DNA from: Bacillus sp. CH140a_4T
GTDB taxonomy: Bacteria > Bacillota > Bacilli > Bacillales > Bacillaceae_G
Direction: 5' to 3'
Length of the DNA stretch: 64,000 nt
NCBI RefSeq assembly: GCF_008923725.1
Contig: NZ_WBPF01000005.1
Location: forward strand, 508,891 to 572,890
Positions 34,935 through 43,780 of this stretch are shown one piece after another. The translations under genes and the position numbers were made by a program. Each line of letters opens with the position of its first letter. The first letter of the stretch is position 1. The notes beneath the pieces were generated by a model, which was not told where the DNA came from, made no database searches, and saw only the letters and a program-made list of their open reading frames with translations.

Positions 34935-36026
34935 TTAATCAGTAATCACTAACTCCTCGATTACTTTCATATTATTAAGGGTCTCCTCATCCGCTGGTAA
35001 GAAACTAAGAACCATTTTATTATGATGATAAGTCTGTTTATAGTCTTTTAGTTGAAAGTAACAAAAAGCTAATTGCTTATGCGGTAACCAAGTTTTAAAG
35101 GGTTTTTGTTCGATGAAAAGAGCAGAATGAGCTGAAGGTGCTTCTATAGCTTGTTTATACCAATAAACAGCTTGAGAAAATTGATTATTCTTAAGAAAAA
35201 ATTCACCTAGGCGACAGCTGAATTCGGGTTGAGGAACATCGTATTCTAAAGACTGAAATGTGATTTCTTTTTCTTTTTTAAAATTTCCGATTAGATGATA
35301 ACAACTTGCTAATTTATGCATAACAAAAAGCCTGTGTTCTAATTGAATATCTTTGTAGTCTAGGAACTTGTTATAAAATTCAATAGCCTGTTTATATTTT
35401 TTATGTTTATGTAATTCTCTGGCATAATGAAATATATCGTGAACCGTCATTTCCCCTTTATTTTCTTTCAAAAATTGTTCATACAGTTTGAGATTTCGAT
35501 CTGATTCATTATTAGTATAATTTTTTTTATGGGTGACTATGATGTCACTGTCGAGAGAATTATACTGATCTTGAGTACTTAGATTTTCATGAACAACTCC
35601 GTGCCATTGAAAATTTTTACTTCTTTTAACTAATCTATTACGGCGAATACTTGTTAAAATATTATTAAATTTATCAATTTCTGCATGATAAATCATAGAA
35701 ACCGCATCAATGTTTTGAGCGAGTGATTGTTTTAAATTAAGTAGCTTTTTACGTTCTTCTGGTAAAAGTATATCATCTGCGTCTAACCATAAAATATAAT
35801 CCATTGAAGCTTGTTGGAAAGAATAGTTTCGAGCTGCTGAGAAATCATTTATCCATTTAAAATCTAAAATTTGTTTCGTCCATTTACTAGCTATTTGTTT
35901 CGTTTGATCCGTTGAGCCTGTATCTACAATAATCATTTCATCTGGGATACCTTTAACTGATTCTAAACATCTATTAAGAGTTTTTTCTTCATTTTTTACA
36001 ATCATACATAAACTAATTGTAACCAT
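34935..36026 (-). CDS. GT2-family glycosyltransferase with TPR tail
   Basis: The 363-residue protein opens with a GT-A domain (SLCMIVKNEEKTLNRCLESV, IIVDTGSTDQT, LWLDADDILLPEE), where DxD is the metal/sugar-nucleotide site. After about residue 190 it has helical repeats of TPR type (YARELHKHKKYKQAIEFYNK, RLGEFFLKNNQFSQAVYWYK). This layout is common among enzymes that glycosylate proteins such as exosporium glycoproteins or glycocins. The BclA-like gene at 36880 is nearby, so a role in exosporium glycosylation is a reasonable inference. Confidence 0.85.
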   Translation of the reverse strand: MVTISLCMIVKNEEKTLNRCLESVKGIPDEMIIVDTGSTDQTKQIASKWTKQILDFKWINDFSAARNYSFQQASMDYILWLDADDILLPEERKKLLNLKQSLAQNIDAVSMIYHAEIDKFNNILTSIRRNRLVKRSKNFQWHGVVHENLSTQDQYNSLDSDIIVTHKKNYTNNESDRNLKLYEQFLKENKGEMTVHDIFHYARELHKHKKYKQAIEFYNKFLDYKDIQLEHRLFVMHKLASCYHLIGNFKKEKEITFQSLEYDVPQPEFSCRLGEFFLKNNQFSQAVYWYKQAIEAPSAHSALFIEQKPFKTWLPHKQLAFCYFQLKDYKQTYHHNKMVLSFLPADEETLNNMKVIEELVITD

Positions 36027-36170
36027 CTGAACACCTCTGTTATAGATATCTTTCTTTAATTCGAAGGCTTTACCTATACCTTAGTACCTAAACGAATCTC
36101 AATAAGTGGGGATATAAGTAGTTCACGTTGTGGTTCTCGAACTGATCTTATAGCACTCATTTCAAGAACC

Positions 36171-36328
36171 CTATTCCGCCGTATTCACATCATCTAATAT
36201 CTCTGCTCCATTTTTACAATCATCTAAATTGGCACAACATCTACTCCATATTGTTTAACTTTATCAAGGTTTATCCAGTTTTCGAGAATGATCCGTCCAC
36301 AACCTAAATGGAGCTTTTTCTCTTCCAT
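36171..36328 (-). pseudogene. class I methyltransferase, N-terminal fragment
   Basis: An ATG at 36328 opens MEEKKLHLGCGRIILENWIN then LDKVKQYGVDVV, the SAM-binding start (LHLGCG) of small class I methyltransferases found in sugar and surface-glycan clusters. A frameshift follows after about 33 codons; the next frame gives NLDDCKNGAEILDDVN and stops at 36171. The rest of the enzyme is missing. Confidence 0.65.
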
Positions 36329-36509
36329 AAAATCACCTCATTTTAGTTTATTTTTATTAATGTTGTTCAAAAAAAATGCTACATGTAATTTTCAAATGAG
36401 ATATTGGATTAATTTTGAGTACAATCCATGACCCAAAAGCTAAATACGGAATCATAATGGAATCAATTATTGCCAGCATACTATCTAACTGTATAAATAA
36501 AGTTATGAA

Positions 36510-36574
36510 CTATACCTGATCAAATGCCACTCCTTGCAGAATCTCATGTGAGTTAAACTCATTTCTTCTGACAT
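36510..36574 (-). pseudogene. exosporium leader remnant (1)
   Basis: After GGAGGTGACGT an ATG at 36574 gives MSEE, then a frameshift; the shifted frame reads NEFNSHEILQGVAFDQV and stops. It is the damaged copy of the leader at 37621-37746. Confidence 0.6.
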
Positions 36575-36657
36575 ACGTCACCTCCACAAATTACTTATCA
36601 TACCTAATAAATACAGTGGGATGACAAAATGACATTAACAATGGCTACGGCTCTCTT
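36518..36657. repeat. direct repeat flanking the exosporium gene, copy 1
   Basis: About 140 bp match 37689-37835 closely, from GATCAAATGCCACTCC to GGCTCTC. The repeat covers an upstream region, ribosome site and first 20 codons of an exosporium-leader gene on the minus strand. Both copies have the same orientation. Confidence 0.75.
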
Positions 36658-36879
36658 TTTCTTATCAATACTAGATATAATTTAACATAGTAAAATAATA
36701 ATCGGATGAGAGTCCAATACATATTATTAAAATTACGATGGGTCAAGTCGCAGGAAGACACCACACATAATTAATAAATCACTTTATACGTCTAAAAACT
36801 TTAAAAGCCGTTCCAAATAAAGGACAAGTTGCATTTATTAATAATGACTCTACTAATGAAAGGAGAATTGTTTAATAGG

Positions 36880-37485
36880 ATGGGTAAATACAACTATTAC
36901 GAAAAATATAATAATTGCTCATGGAATAAACAACGCAAACAATATCATTTTGAGGATTGTAACGATTATTCATCATATAAAAAATGTGATGATCCTTATA
37001 TTAAAGTGCATGTAGATTGTTGCAATTCTAACAGAGAGAATACACGGGAATCAGCATTCAGGGCTACTAGTGCTACTAACCAAGCAGTTGCAGCAAATGA
37101 AACAATCCAAGTATTATATCAAAATGAACAATTTGATTTAGCAAATGAATATAGTACTACTACATCCAGCTTTATTCCTAAAAAAGATGGAGTTTATAAC
37201 ATTATAGGATCTGTTCATTTTCAACCAACTGTTCTAACCACTCCTTATCAAATAAATGTATCTATTTCAGTAAACGGTGTGTCTATAGGCCCCGATAAAG
37301 AAAGCCATGGTGCAGTAAATGTAGGAACTATTACAAGAGATAACATTGTAGAAACTGTTGATATCTTGCAGCTAAACGCCGGAGATGTAGTTGAAGTTGT
37401 TGCTGTGTCTAGTTTAGCTGGTCTATTCTTAGCTGGTAACGGAACACGTTTTGCAGCATCTAGAATTCCATCTCCTGCCAACTAA
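36880..37485 (+). CDS. exosporium protein with BclA-type C-terminal domain
   Basis: The protein (about 201 residues from ATG 36880) has an N-terminal Tyr/Asn/Cys-rich segment (NYYEKYNNCSWNKQ, DCCNSN) and a C-terminal jelly-roll of BclA/C1q-like type: FRATSATNQAVAANETIQVL, GVYNIIGSVHF, INVSISVNGVSIG, LNAGDVVEVVAVS. This domain trimerises on the spore surface. The collagen-like GPT region of BclA is absent. The start is uncertain: AAAGGAG is 14 nt before the ATG but 2 nt from an in-frame TTG. Flanking copies of exosporium leaders suggest the gene arose or moved by recombination of bclA-type genes. Confidence 0.7.
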   Translation: MGKYNYYEKYNNCSWNKQRKQYHFEDCNDYSSYKKCDDPYIKVHVDCCNSNRENTRESAFRATSATNQAVAANETIQVLYQNEQFDLANEYSTTTSSFIPKKDGVYNIIGSVHFQPTVLTTPYQINVSISVNGVSIGPDKESHGAVNVGTITRDNIVETVDILQLNAGDVVEVVAVSSLAGLFLAGNGTRFAASRIPSPAN

Positions 37486-37508
37486 CAAATACAGTAATTC
37501 AAATTGTG

Positions 37509-37534
37509 AAAGGCACCTTAGGGTGTCTTTTTTT
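37509..37534 (+). terminator. terminator of exosporium gene
   Basis: AAAGGCACC pairs with GGGTGTCTTT around TTA and is followed by T's. A similar terminator stands after the CPBP gene at 52637. Confidence 0.75.
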
Positions 37535-37620
37535 ATCGAAAATGAGATGAAATATGCAAATTACGATATGAGTATTCATCGTCCGACTAATCACGGATAC
37601 GTCTTTACTTAGATTGTTCA

Positions 37621-37746
37621 TTACGTAGATATGTACCGGTCCTGTTTGTCCTGTGGAATAAGTGGGATTGTCGGACCAATTAAATTTGGATCAAATGCCA
37701 CTCCTTGCAGAATCTCATTTGAGTTAAACTCATTTTCTTCTGACAT
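37621..37746 (-). pseudogene. exosporium leader remnant (2), BclA type
   Basis: After GGAGGTGACGT the ATG at 37746 reads MSEENEFNSNEILQGVAFDP then NLIGPTIPLIP. This is the exosporium targeting motif (FDPNLxGPTLPPIP) of BclA-family glycoproteins. After PLIP the frame is broken; the next frame gives GQTGPV, the start of a collagen-like region, and then ends. Only the leader survives. Confidence 0.75.
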
Positions 37747-37835
37747 ACGTCACCTCCGCAAATTACTTATCATACCTAATAAATGCAGTGGGGTGACAAA
37801 ACGATAATAATAAAAGCTGCGGCTCTCCATTTTTA
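37689..37835. repeat. direct repeat flanking the exosporium gene, copy 2
   Basis: This is the second copy of the repeat at 36518-36657, about 1.17 kb away. It differs by scattered substitutions and one base in the leader codons that keeps the frame open here. Confidence 0.75.
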
Positions 37836-37874
37836 TGTCTCTTTTTATATATTAAAAACTATAGCGTTAATGAC

Positions 37875-38129
37875 TTACCGTTTAATCGCATCAATAATTA
37901 ACGATGGGAAACCAAGTGGATCTCCTTGATTTCTAAAATCATATCTTTTTGAGCGGAAAATAACGCCATCATTCGCATCCCATTCTTTGTAATAAAATTG
38001 CCCATTTTCATCACAATACTCAAGTAAAACCACCTCAAATCCAGCAGTTTCAAACATTTTCGTTAATGTTTTATTATTATGAACGATTTTATAGCGAACA
38101 CGATGAACGTGCGGAAGTGTAGAAGGACA
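37875..38129 (-). pseudogene. methyltransferase-like C-terminal fragment
   Basis: An open frame of about 84 codons without start signal reads CPSTLPHVHRVRYKIVHNNK, then MFETAGFEVVLLEYCDENGQ, YKEWDANDG and NQGDPLGFPSLIIDAIK. It matches my memory of the C-terminal part of small SAM-dependent methyltransferases of glycan clusters. An N-terminal fragment of such an enzyme lies at 36171-36328, but in the wrong order for a simple insertion. Confidence 0.5.
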
Positions 38130-38226
38130 TACTCATATACTTACTACTTTTTTTATTAAAAAGCTACTCCTTCGATGTGGTCTAGAACAAGCCCCCTATA
38201 ATTAAGCCAGTAAAAAAGAATTCAAA

Positions 38227-38826
38227 TTATCCCCAAACAATCCCTCGCCGCTCGTATTCCATTCTATATTCAACTGCAGCTGCAATTTTGGAGCTTGCAA
38301 ACCTTTCCGTAATCCAAAGACCTAAGTCAACTCCTGAAGTAACCCCTCTTGCAGTGATAATATCACCTTGATCTACAATTCTATAAGGAAGAAGTTCAGC
38401 TCCGTATTTACTGACTTCATCTTGTGCCAAATGATGCATCGTCACCTTTTTACCATTCAATATACCTGAGGCTGCTAGCAGCATACCTCCTGTACAAACT
38501 CCAGCAACAATGGTTCCTTCCTTATGCATCTCTCTAATCGTTTTAGTCAAAGTTCCAAGCTCAGCTTGCTTTCTTGCCCCGTACTCAGCTTTATGATTCC
38601 AGCCACCACCAGGTACAATTAACAGATCCGGGCGATTATCCATTCGTAAAAAATCATGTAGTTTAACCGTAACTCCAAACGAGGTAGTAACTTCTCGTTT
38701 TCGTTCACTTGATACGAGTTCAACTGTAAACGGGGCGCCTTCTTCTATTGCCCTTTTCAGTACTTCAAAAGGTGCAAAGGAGACAAGCTCTCCGAAACCG
38801 TCAAACAATACAATTTGTATTTTCAT
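38227..38826 (-). CDS. DJ-1/PfpI-family protein
   Basis: The 199-residue protein has the DJ-1/PfpI (class I glutamine-amidotransferase-like) fold. The nucleophile cysteine is in AGVCTGGM (about residue 109), the Glu/Asp at the elbow is in LFDGFGE (about 14) and PGGGWNH lies at about 75. GVTSGVDLG near the C terminus is typical of the ThiJ/InhA (isonitrile hydratase-like) subgroup. The ATG follows GAGGTG. Possible activities include isonitrile hydration or glyoxalase III-type repair; the sequence does not decide. Confidence 0.83.
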   Translation of the reverse strand: MKIQIVLFDGFGELVSFAPFEVLKRAIEEGAPFTVELVSSERKREVTTSFGVTVKLHDFLRMDNRPDLLIVPGGGWNHKAEYGARKQAELGTLTKTIREMHKEGTIVAGVCTGGMLLAASGILNGKKVTMHHLAQDEVSKYGAELLPYRIVDQGDIITARGVTSGVDLGLWITERFASSKIAAAVEYRMEYERRGIVWG

Positions 38827-38881
38827 TTTTAGAACACCTCATACGCTTTCTTTTTCGCATCCAAAATTAGGAGAGTAAATG

Positions 38882-39865
38882 TTATCTACAAATTAACAAT
38901 GACGACAGTCTTTCTCCTCTTATTTTATAAGCTCTCAAATGTTTCTCTAATTCTCTCTCATCACCTAGTAAACTCATCGTCTTTTTAACAAAATTCCAAT
39001 TTAAACTACCGGATAACCATAGCAACGAAGAAAGTCTTTCATACTCATTTGAAGTTAAAATGTTACTAGCTTTATACCCTTCTAGAAATGCTTTAGCAAC
39101 TTTTGGACATACTTCATGCGACTCTATTCCTTCTGTCCGGGAATACCATTTTATTAAATAGGCTAAACCTTCAATACGATCTACATATCCAATCGATTCA
39201 AAATCTATAATTCCTTTTACACATTGATTTGAATCCCATATGACATTTAAAGGATTTAAATCAGTTTGTACGATAAACTCTAAATCACTCGTATGTGCGC
39301 ATTCTATATGGTACTTAGCGAGCTCTATATACCCTCGCAATTCCTTACATGTACTGCTCTTATTTTCTAACAGCTTTATAAACTCACCATATCCATCTAA
39401 ATGAGATTTCTTTTGAAAAGTCAAGCTTTGAAACATACTAGAAATATCATGTATCTTTCTTGCTTCCTTTCCAAAAACTTCTGCCATCGTTTCTGTACAA
39501 TGAGTAATATGTTCTCCTTCAATCCAAGTAGACAATACAAATTGGTACTGTTCATCATTCCAAGTAACAAATATAAATGACTCTCCCGCCCTATTCTCCT
39601 TAATCTGCATAAATGGAATTCCATGCTCTCGTAAATAATACGTAAACCGTACTTGCTCTTTCAATTGTTCATTAGATAACGTCCCAAAGGCTGGATTACT
39701 TATTCGATCGCTATTTATAAACCGTGCGGAATATCGTTCTCCATTTACGATGATTTTATAATGCAAATCTGTATGCCAACTGTTCTTATGTAATTCTTCT
39801 TCTACTACTACTGTATGAATTTCTTTAAAATAATTTATTACTACGTCTTTTATTATTTGTTTCAC
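38882..39865 (-). CDS. APH-like phosphotransferase
   Basis: The protein (327 residues from GTG 39865) has the aminoglycoside phosphotransferase/choline kinase fold. The catalytic motif is QTDLNPLNVIWD (HxDxxxxN with Gln for His) and the metal motif is GIIDFESIGY. I chose GTG because GGAGAA is 6 nt upstream; the longer frame uses a TTG at 39925 and overlaps the preceding GNAT frame. The His-to-Gln change and genome context make antibiotic resistance unlikely; small-molecule kinase is safer. Confidence 0.75.
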   Translation of the reverse strand: MKQIIKDVVINYFKEIHTVVVEEELHKNSWHTDLHYKIIVNGERYSARFINSDRISNPAFGTLSNEQLKEQVRFTYYLREHGIPFMQIKENRAGESFIFVTWNDEQYQFVLSTWIEGEHITHCTETMAEVFGKEARKIHDISSMFQSLTFQKKSHLDGYGEFIKLLENKSSTCKELRGYIELAKYHIECAHTSDLEFIVQTDLNPLNVIWDSNQCVKGIIDFESIGYVDRIEGLAYLIKWYSRTEGIESHEVCPKVAKAFLEGYKASNILTSNEYERLSSLLWLSGSLNWNFVKKTMSLLGDERELEKHLRAYKIRGERLSSLLICR

Positions 39866-39917
39866 CTTATTCTCCTTCCATGTAAAAACCTTTGATGATA
39901 GGCTAAATACACTTAAT

Positions 39918-40385
39918 TTACTCAAAAGGAAAATAATATCCTACATAATTAAATACATTTGTAAAACCTACATTCTCTACAACGGCCACAGAAGGCTTAT
40001 TTAATTCCATGCAGTCCCAATATGGAATGATATGATTCTCCAAACATTCTTTTACAAAACTATGAGCTATCCTTTGAGCTAATTTTCTACCTTTGTGACC
40101 TTCTATCGTTTCAATATCTATACAGTGTATATTTTCAAAAACGAATCCTGAAAAACAAACACTTACAATCATGTTGTCATAAACAATACAATAACCTATT
40201 CCCTCATTAAAAAATTCATCCGTTGAAGACCAAATTTCTAAAATTTTTGATTGTAAAAATTCAATATTCTTCAATACGTTCCCTTGATTTTCATAGAGAG
40301 CTTTACTCATTTTTAGCACTGTATACCCTTGTTCAATTTTAGGTTCATGATTACCCTCATAATCCTCTTCCTTGAGCGTATACAC
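39918..40385 (-). pseudogene. GNAT acetyltransferase lacking its N-terminal half
   Basis: The frame (GTG at 40385) gives 155 residues matching the C-terminal half of PF12746-type GNAT proteins: KIEQGYTVLKMSKALYE, GIGYCIVYDNMIVSVCFSGF, IDIETIEGHKGRKLAQRIA, IIPYWDCMELNKPSVAVVEN. The frame is open upstream to about 40430 (KVKSWNQRV) but the first 110 or so residues of the family are missing and no ribosome site is seen. It probably is a 5'-truncated gene. Confidence 0.6.
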
Positions 40386-40402
40386 TCTTTGATTCCAACT
40401 CT

Positions 40403-40543
40403 TTACTTTACGATGTTGAAATATTTTTTCTTCTTAATCCAATTAACTACTTTATCTATCTCTAGTGGTGTTTTCGTATTATTGTTTGTCACTATTTTTT
40501 CGATATTCAAATGCAAAACGAATTGATGGGCATGGACTTTTTC
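40403..40543 (-). pseudogene. unidentified coding remnant
   Basis: In another frame, overlapping the 5' end of the GNAT remnant, 46 open codons read HAHQFVLHLNIEKIV, TNNNTKTPLEIDKVVNWIKK and end KYFNIVK. The composition suggests a real protein end. I do not recognise it. It points to a deletion that joined two genes. Confidence 0.3.
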
Positions 40544-40736
40544 TCAAAAATCTCATAAAAAAAGGGAGTAGTCAAATCGAGGAAGCTTTCGCTTTTTTCA
40601 TGTATAATGATTGTACTAATTCTAGGTGGTGTCTCGGACGACTTCAAAGTATTAGTATAATCATTTTCACCTTTATTTTTGTTATTTTATAAAAACAGTT
40701 TCCCATCCTTTGTTTTTAAGATATCTGCAAGGAATT

Positions 40737-40774
40737 AAACCAAGCTTTATTGTTATAACAATAAAGCTTGGTTT
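40737..40774. terminator. 38-bp perfect palindrome
   Basis: AAACCAAGCTTTATTGTTAT followed by its exact complement forms a loopless dyad with T-rich ends. It lies between the aminotransferase operon end and decayed genes and may end transcription in both directions. Confidence 0.6.
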
Positions 40775-40789
40775 GGGATATATATGTAA

Positions 40790-40972
40790 CTACTTGGAAA
40801 CTATCAATTCAGTCTTATAGTTCTCATTAGGACATCCACAACCTACTTCTTTTATTTTCAAAACAAGTGGATGCCATTTACATAGTGTACTATACCATTC
40901 TCCTCCTTTTTCTCCCTCAATATAACGAAATCTATTATTTTTTAATTCTACACAAAAACCTTCAACTCTTCC
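40790..40972 (-). other. open frame without start, Cys-containing
   Basis: 61 open codons read RFRYIEGEKGGEWYSTLCKW, HPLVLKIKEVGCGCPNENYK and end LIVSK. It overlaps the last codons of the aminotransferase gene in another frame. No ATG, GTG or TTG with a ribosome site is seen, so it may be the tail of a decayed gene. Confidence 0.25.
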
Positions 40973-42267
40973 TCATATTCTGTAAGTGCCTCATCTAAAA
41001 TTGCTAACCCATCATCAATCTGATCTTTGTTTATAGAAAGCGGTGGAATCATTCGAATTACTTCACTTGAATTTCCACAGAAGTAAAATAGTACACCTTT
41101 TTTTAATGCGATGTCTAATATTTTAAATAATCCCTCACCATTAGGTGTACCTGTTTCAGGGCTAATAATTTCAATTCCAATCATTAACCCAACAGCTCGT
41201 ATACTTCCAATAACAGAATGTTTTTGTTTTAAGTTATACAATTTCTGAACTGCGTAAGCACCCATTTCTCTCGCATTTTCAACCAGCCGTTCTTCTTTCA
41301 TTACCTCAAGAGTTGCCAGTGCCGCTGCACATGCAATTGGATTCCCTCCGAAAGTTGTACCATGTGTTCCTAATGGCCACTCCTGCATCAACTCTTTCGA
41401 CGCAACCGTTGCACTAAGAGGTAATCCTGATGCAATTCCTTTTGCGATTGCCATAATATCTGGTGTTACTCCAAATGTTTGTGCTGCAAACCATTCACCT
41501 GTACGACCAAATCCTGTTTGTACTTCATCAAAGATTAATAGAATTCCATGCTGATTACAAATTTCACGAACTTTCTTTAGCCACTCAGCTGGTGGAACAA
41601 TATATCCCCCTTCCCCTAGCACAGGCTCTACAATTACACATGCAACTTCTTCTGGTGTAACTTGATGATTAAACAGAGTTTCAAAATCTCTTTCTAGTTT
41701 TTCAACACAGTGTTTCTCAGGATCAATACCTTCCGGACAATCTTTAATATTTGCATATGGAATTTGATACGTTAGCCCATTAGGTTGCAAAAACTTACGA
41801 TATTTACTTTTGGAAGTTGTTACACTTAATGCCCCCATTGATCGCCCATGGAAACACCCTAAAAAAGAAATAACATACGGTCTTTTTGTCACATATTTTG
41901 CTAACTTAATCGCCCCTTCAATCGCTTCTGTACCACTATTTGCAAAAAAGAAACAATCTAACTTAGGAGGCAATACCTTCCCAAGTTCTTCCGCAAGACG
42001 TAAAATTGACTCATACATGATAACTCCAGATGGGCCGTGAGTCAGACACTCTGCACTATCCTTAATTGCTTGTACGACCTTTGGGTGACGATGTCCAACA
42101 TTGGTCGTTGCAATACCTGATGTAAAATCAAGGTATTTCCTCCCATCTAGCCCAAAATAGTAACATCCTTCTTCTTTCACGACCGGTAAATTCGGATGGT
42201 CTTTTGCCATACTTGGTGCTAGTAATTGTGGCATTCTTTCAATTAAATGATTCCAATTTGTAGTCAT
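40948..42267 (-). CDS. class III aminotransferase, GABA-transaminase type
   Basis: The 439-residue PLP enzyme has the class III pattern: [18 protein letters not shown] (phosphate cup), [22 protein letters not shown] (Asp to PLP nitrogen), and [12 protein letters not shown] with the Schiff-base lysine. It resembles GabT and related omega-amino-acid transaminases. It is the third gene of an operon after a ureohydrolase and a sodium symporter. If the ureohydrolase makes 4-aminobutyrate from 4-guanidinobutyrate, this enzyme would convert it to succinate semialdehyde. The ATG follows AAGGAGG. Confidence 0.85.
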   Translation of the reverse strand: MTTNWNHLIERMPQLLAPSMAKDHPNLPVVKEEGCYYFGLDGRKYLDFTSGIATTNVGHRHPKVVQAIKDSAECLTHGPSGVIMYESILRLAEELGKVLPPKLDCFFFANSGTEAIEGAIKLAKYVTKRPYVISFLGCFHGRSMGALSVTTSKSKYRKFLQPNGLTYQIPYANIKDCPEGIDPEKHCVEKLERDFETLFNHQVTPEEVACVIVEPVLGEGGYIVPPAEWLKKVREICNQHGILLIFDEVQTGFGRTGEWFAAQTFGVTPDIMAIAKGIASGLPLSATVASKELMQEWPLGTHGTTFGGNPIACAAALATLEVMKEERLVENAREMGAYAVQKLYNLKQKHSVIGSIRAVGLMIGIEIISPETGTPNGEGLFKILDIALKKGVLFYFCGNSSEVIRMIPPLSINKDQIDDGLAILDEALTEYEEELKVFV

Positions 42268-42332
42268 TTGAACTCCTCCTTATCATTGTACATCAGTTTC
42301 CCATTACATATAAAAATCATTGATTCATCTGC

Positions 42333-43757
42333 TTATGCATCTGCATCTGCATTTGTATGCTGTTCTTTCCACTCTTCATATTTTTCAAATTCTGGTGACG
42401 TTAAATACGAAATGATGAAAATTGATAAAACACTACATACCATCCCATATAAGATTGGATCTGTAGCCGAAAGACCTTGTACAATTAAACCAACTATCGT
42501 GACAATTGCACTTAAAATAATAGAGTAAAATGCCGCTTTGTCTGTTACGCGTTTCCAAAACAGCCCTAAAATTATCGGAAAGAATACCGATCCAGATAAT
42601 ATTGCATATGCAACATCTAACGCTACAATAACATCCTGAATCCAGACAGCGCTAATTATTACGAATATTCCGATAATTAACGTTAAAATTCTTGAAGTTC
42701 TAATTACAGCCTTTTCACTCATATTCTTAGATGTAGTACTTTTTATTATGTCGTTTACAATTAATGTTGAAGACGCTAATAGTGTTGCAGATGCAGTTGA
42801 CATAAGAGCTGAAACAACACTTGCAATGACAATCCCTAATAAGCCTACTGGTAAAATTGTAATGGCCATTGTTATAAACGCACTTTGTGGATCACTTAAA
42901 TTCGGAAAAACTACAGCAGCGCACATACCAATTATACTGATTGCAACAGCATATAAAAGACAGTATACCCCTGCGCCAATTGTACCTTTTTTCGCAATCC
43001 CTACAGTCTTGGCAGTAAAAATCCGCTGCCATATATCTTGGCCGATTAGTACCCCTAAACAATATAAGAGAAAGTACGAGAAAATTTTATCTCCACCAAT
43101 GTTGGCTATTTCAAAATAACTATGTGGTAATTTTTCTTGAAGAGCAGACCAACCTCCAGCCTTCTCTAAACTAAGAGGTAACATAATTGCAAATACTCCA
43201 ATTGTCATTACAATAAATTGAAATATATCGGTCATCGTTACAGACCACATGCCTCCCAGTAATGTATACATAACAACTACACTGCCGCCTAATAACATAC
43301 AAAGTTTAATATCCCACCCTAGTAGTACATTTAATATAGTCCCCATTCCAATTACTTGCGTTACAGTAATCATCGTTACATATATAAATGTAATCAATGA
43401 AGTAATTACTCTTGTTTGTGAATTAAAACGTAACCCTAACAGTTCACTGATTGTAATTATTTTAAATCTTGATACTCTCTTCACTAAAAATATTCCTAAT
43501 AGAATAATTCCGATTCCAATCATAACAACGAGCCATATCCCTGAAATACCAAATTCATATCCTAATCTTGCAGTTCCAATTGTAGATGCCCCACCAAGAA
43601 TTACTGCGGCTAAACAAGCTAGATACATTACTAAACCTAAACTACGACCAGCAACCATAAAATCTTCAGATGTTTTTGCTTTCCTTGCCCCTATAAAACC
43701 AATACCAATAATAATTATAAAATAACCAGCCATTAGTAATATATCTACTGTATTCAT
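42333..43757 (-). CDS. sodium:solute symporter (SSF)
   Basis: The 474-residue protein has about 13 membrane segments and SSF-family features: GFIGARKAKTSEDFMVAGRS near the N terminus, and SALMSTASATLLASSTLIVNDI in segment 8, where Ser/Thr residues bind Na+. It should import a small organic solute with Na+. The setting between a ureohydrolase and an aminotransferase suggests a guanidino or amino compound. The ATG follows GGAGGAT. Confidence 0.85.
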   Translation of the reverse strand: MNTVDILLMAGYFIIIIGIGFIGARKAKTSEDFMVAGRSLGLVMYLACLAAVILGGASTIGTARLGYEFGISGIWLVVMIGIGIILLGIFLVKRVSRFKIITISELLGLRFNSQTRVITSLITFIYVTMITVTQVIGMGTILNVLLGWDIKLCMLLGGSVVVMYTLLGGMWSVTMTDIFQFIVMTIGVFAIMLPLSLEKAGGWSALQEKLPHSYFEIANIGGDKIFSYFLLYCLGVLIGQDIWQRIFTAKTVGIAKKGTIGAGVYCLLYAVAISIIGMCAAVVFPNLSDPQSAFITMAITILPVGLLGIVIASVVSALMSTASATLLASSTLIVNDIIKSTTSKNMSEKAVIRTSRILTLIIGIFVIISAVWIQDVIVALDVAYAILSGSVFFPIILGLFWKRVTDKAAFYSIILSAIVTIVGLIVQGLSATDPILYGMVCSVLSIFIISYLTSPEFEKYEEWKEQHTNADADA

Positions 43758-43780
43758 AACATCCTCCTTTTCAATACATA

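Noticed and set aside
37248-37481. 77-codon minus-strand frame
   Set aside because: It is a shadow of the exosporium jelly-roll gene.
38882-39865. aminoglycoside resistance gene
   Set aside because: The fold is APH-like, but the catalytic-loop His is Gln and such proteins are usually kinases of other small molecules.
42748-43725. plus-strand frames opposite the sodium symporter
   Set aside because: They are typical antisense frames of a hydrophobic gene; the symporter motifs are on the minus strand.
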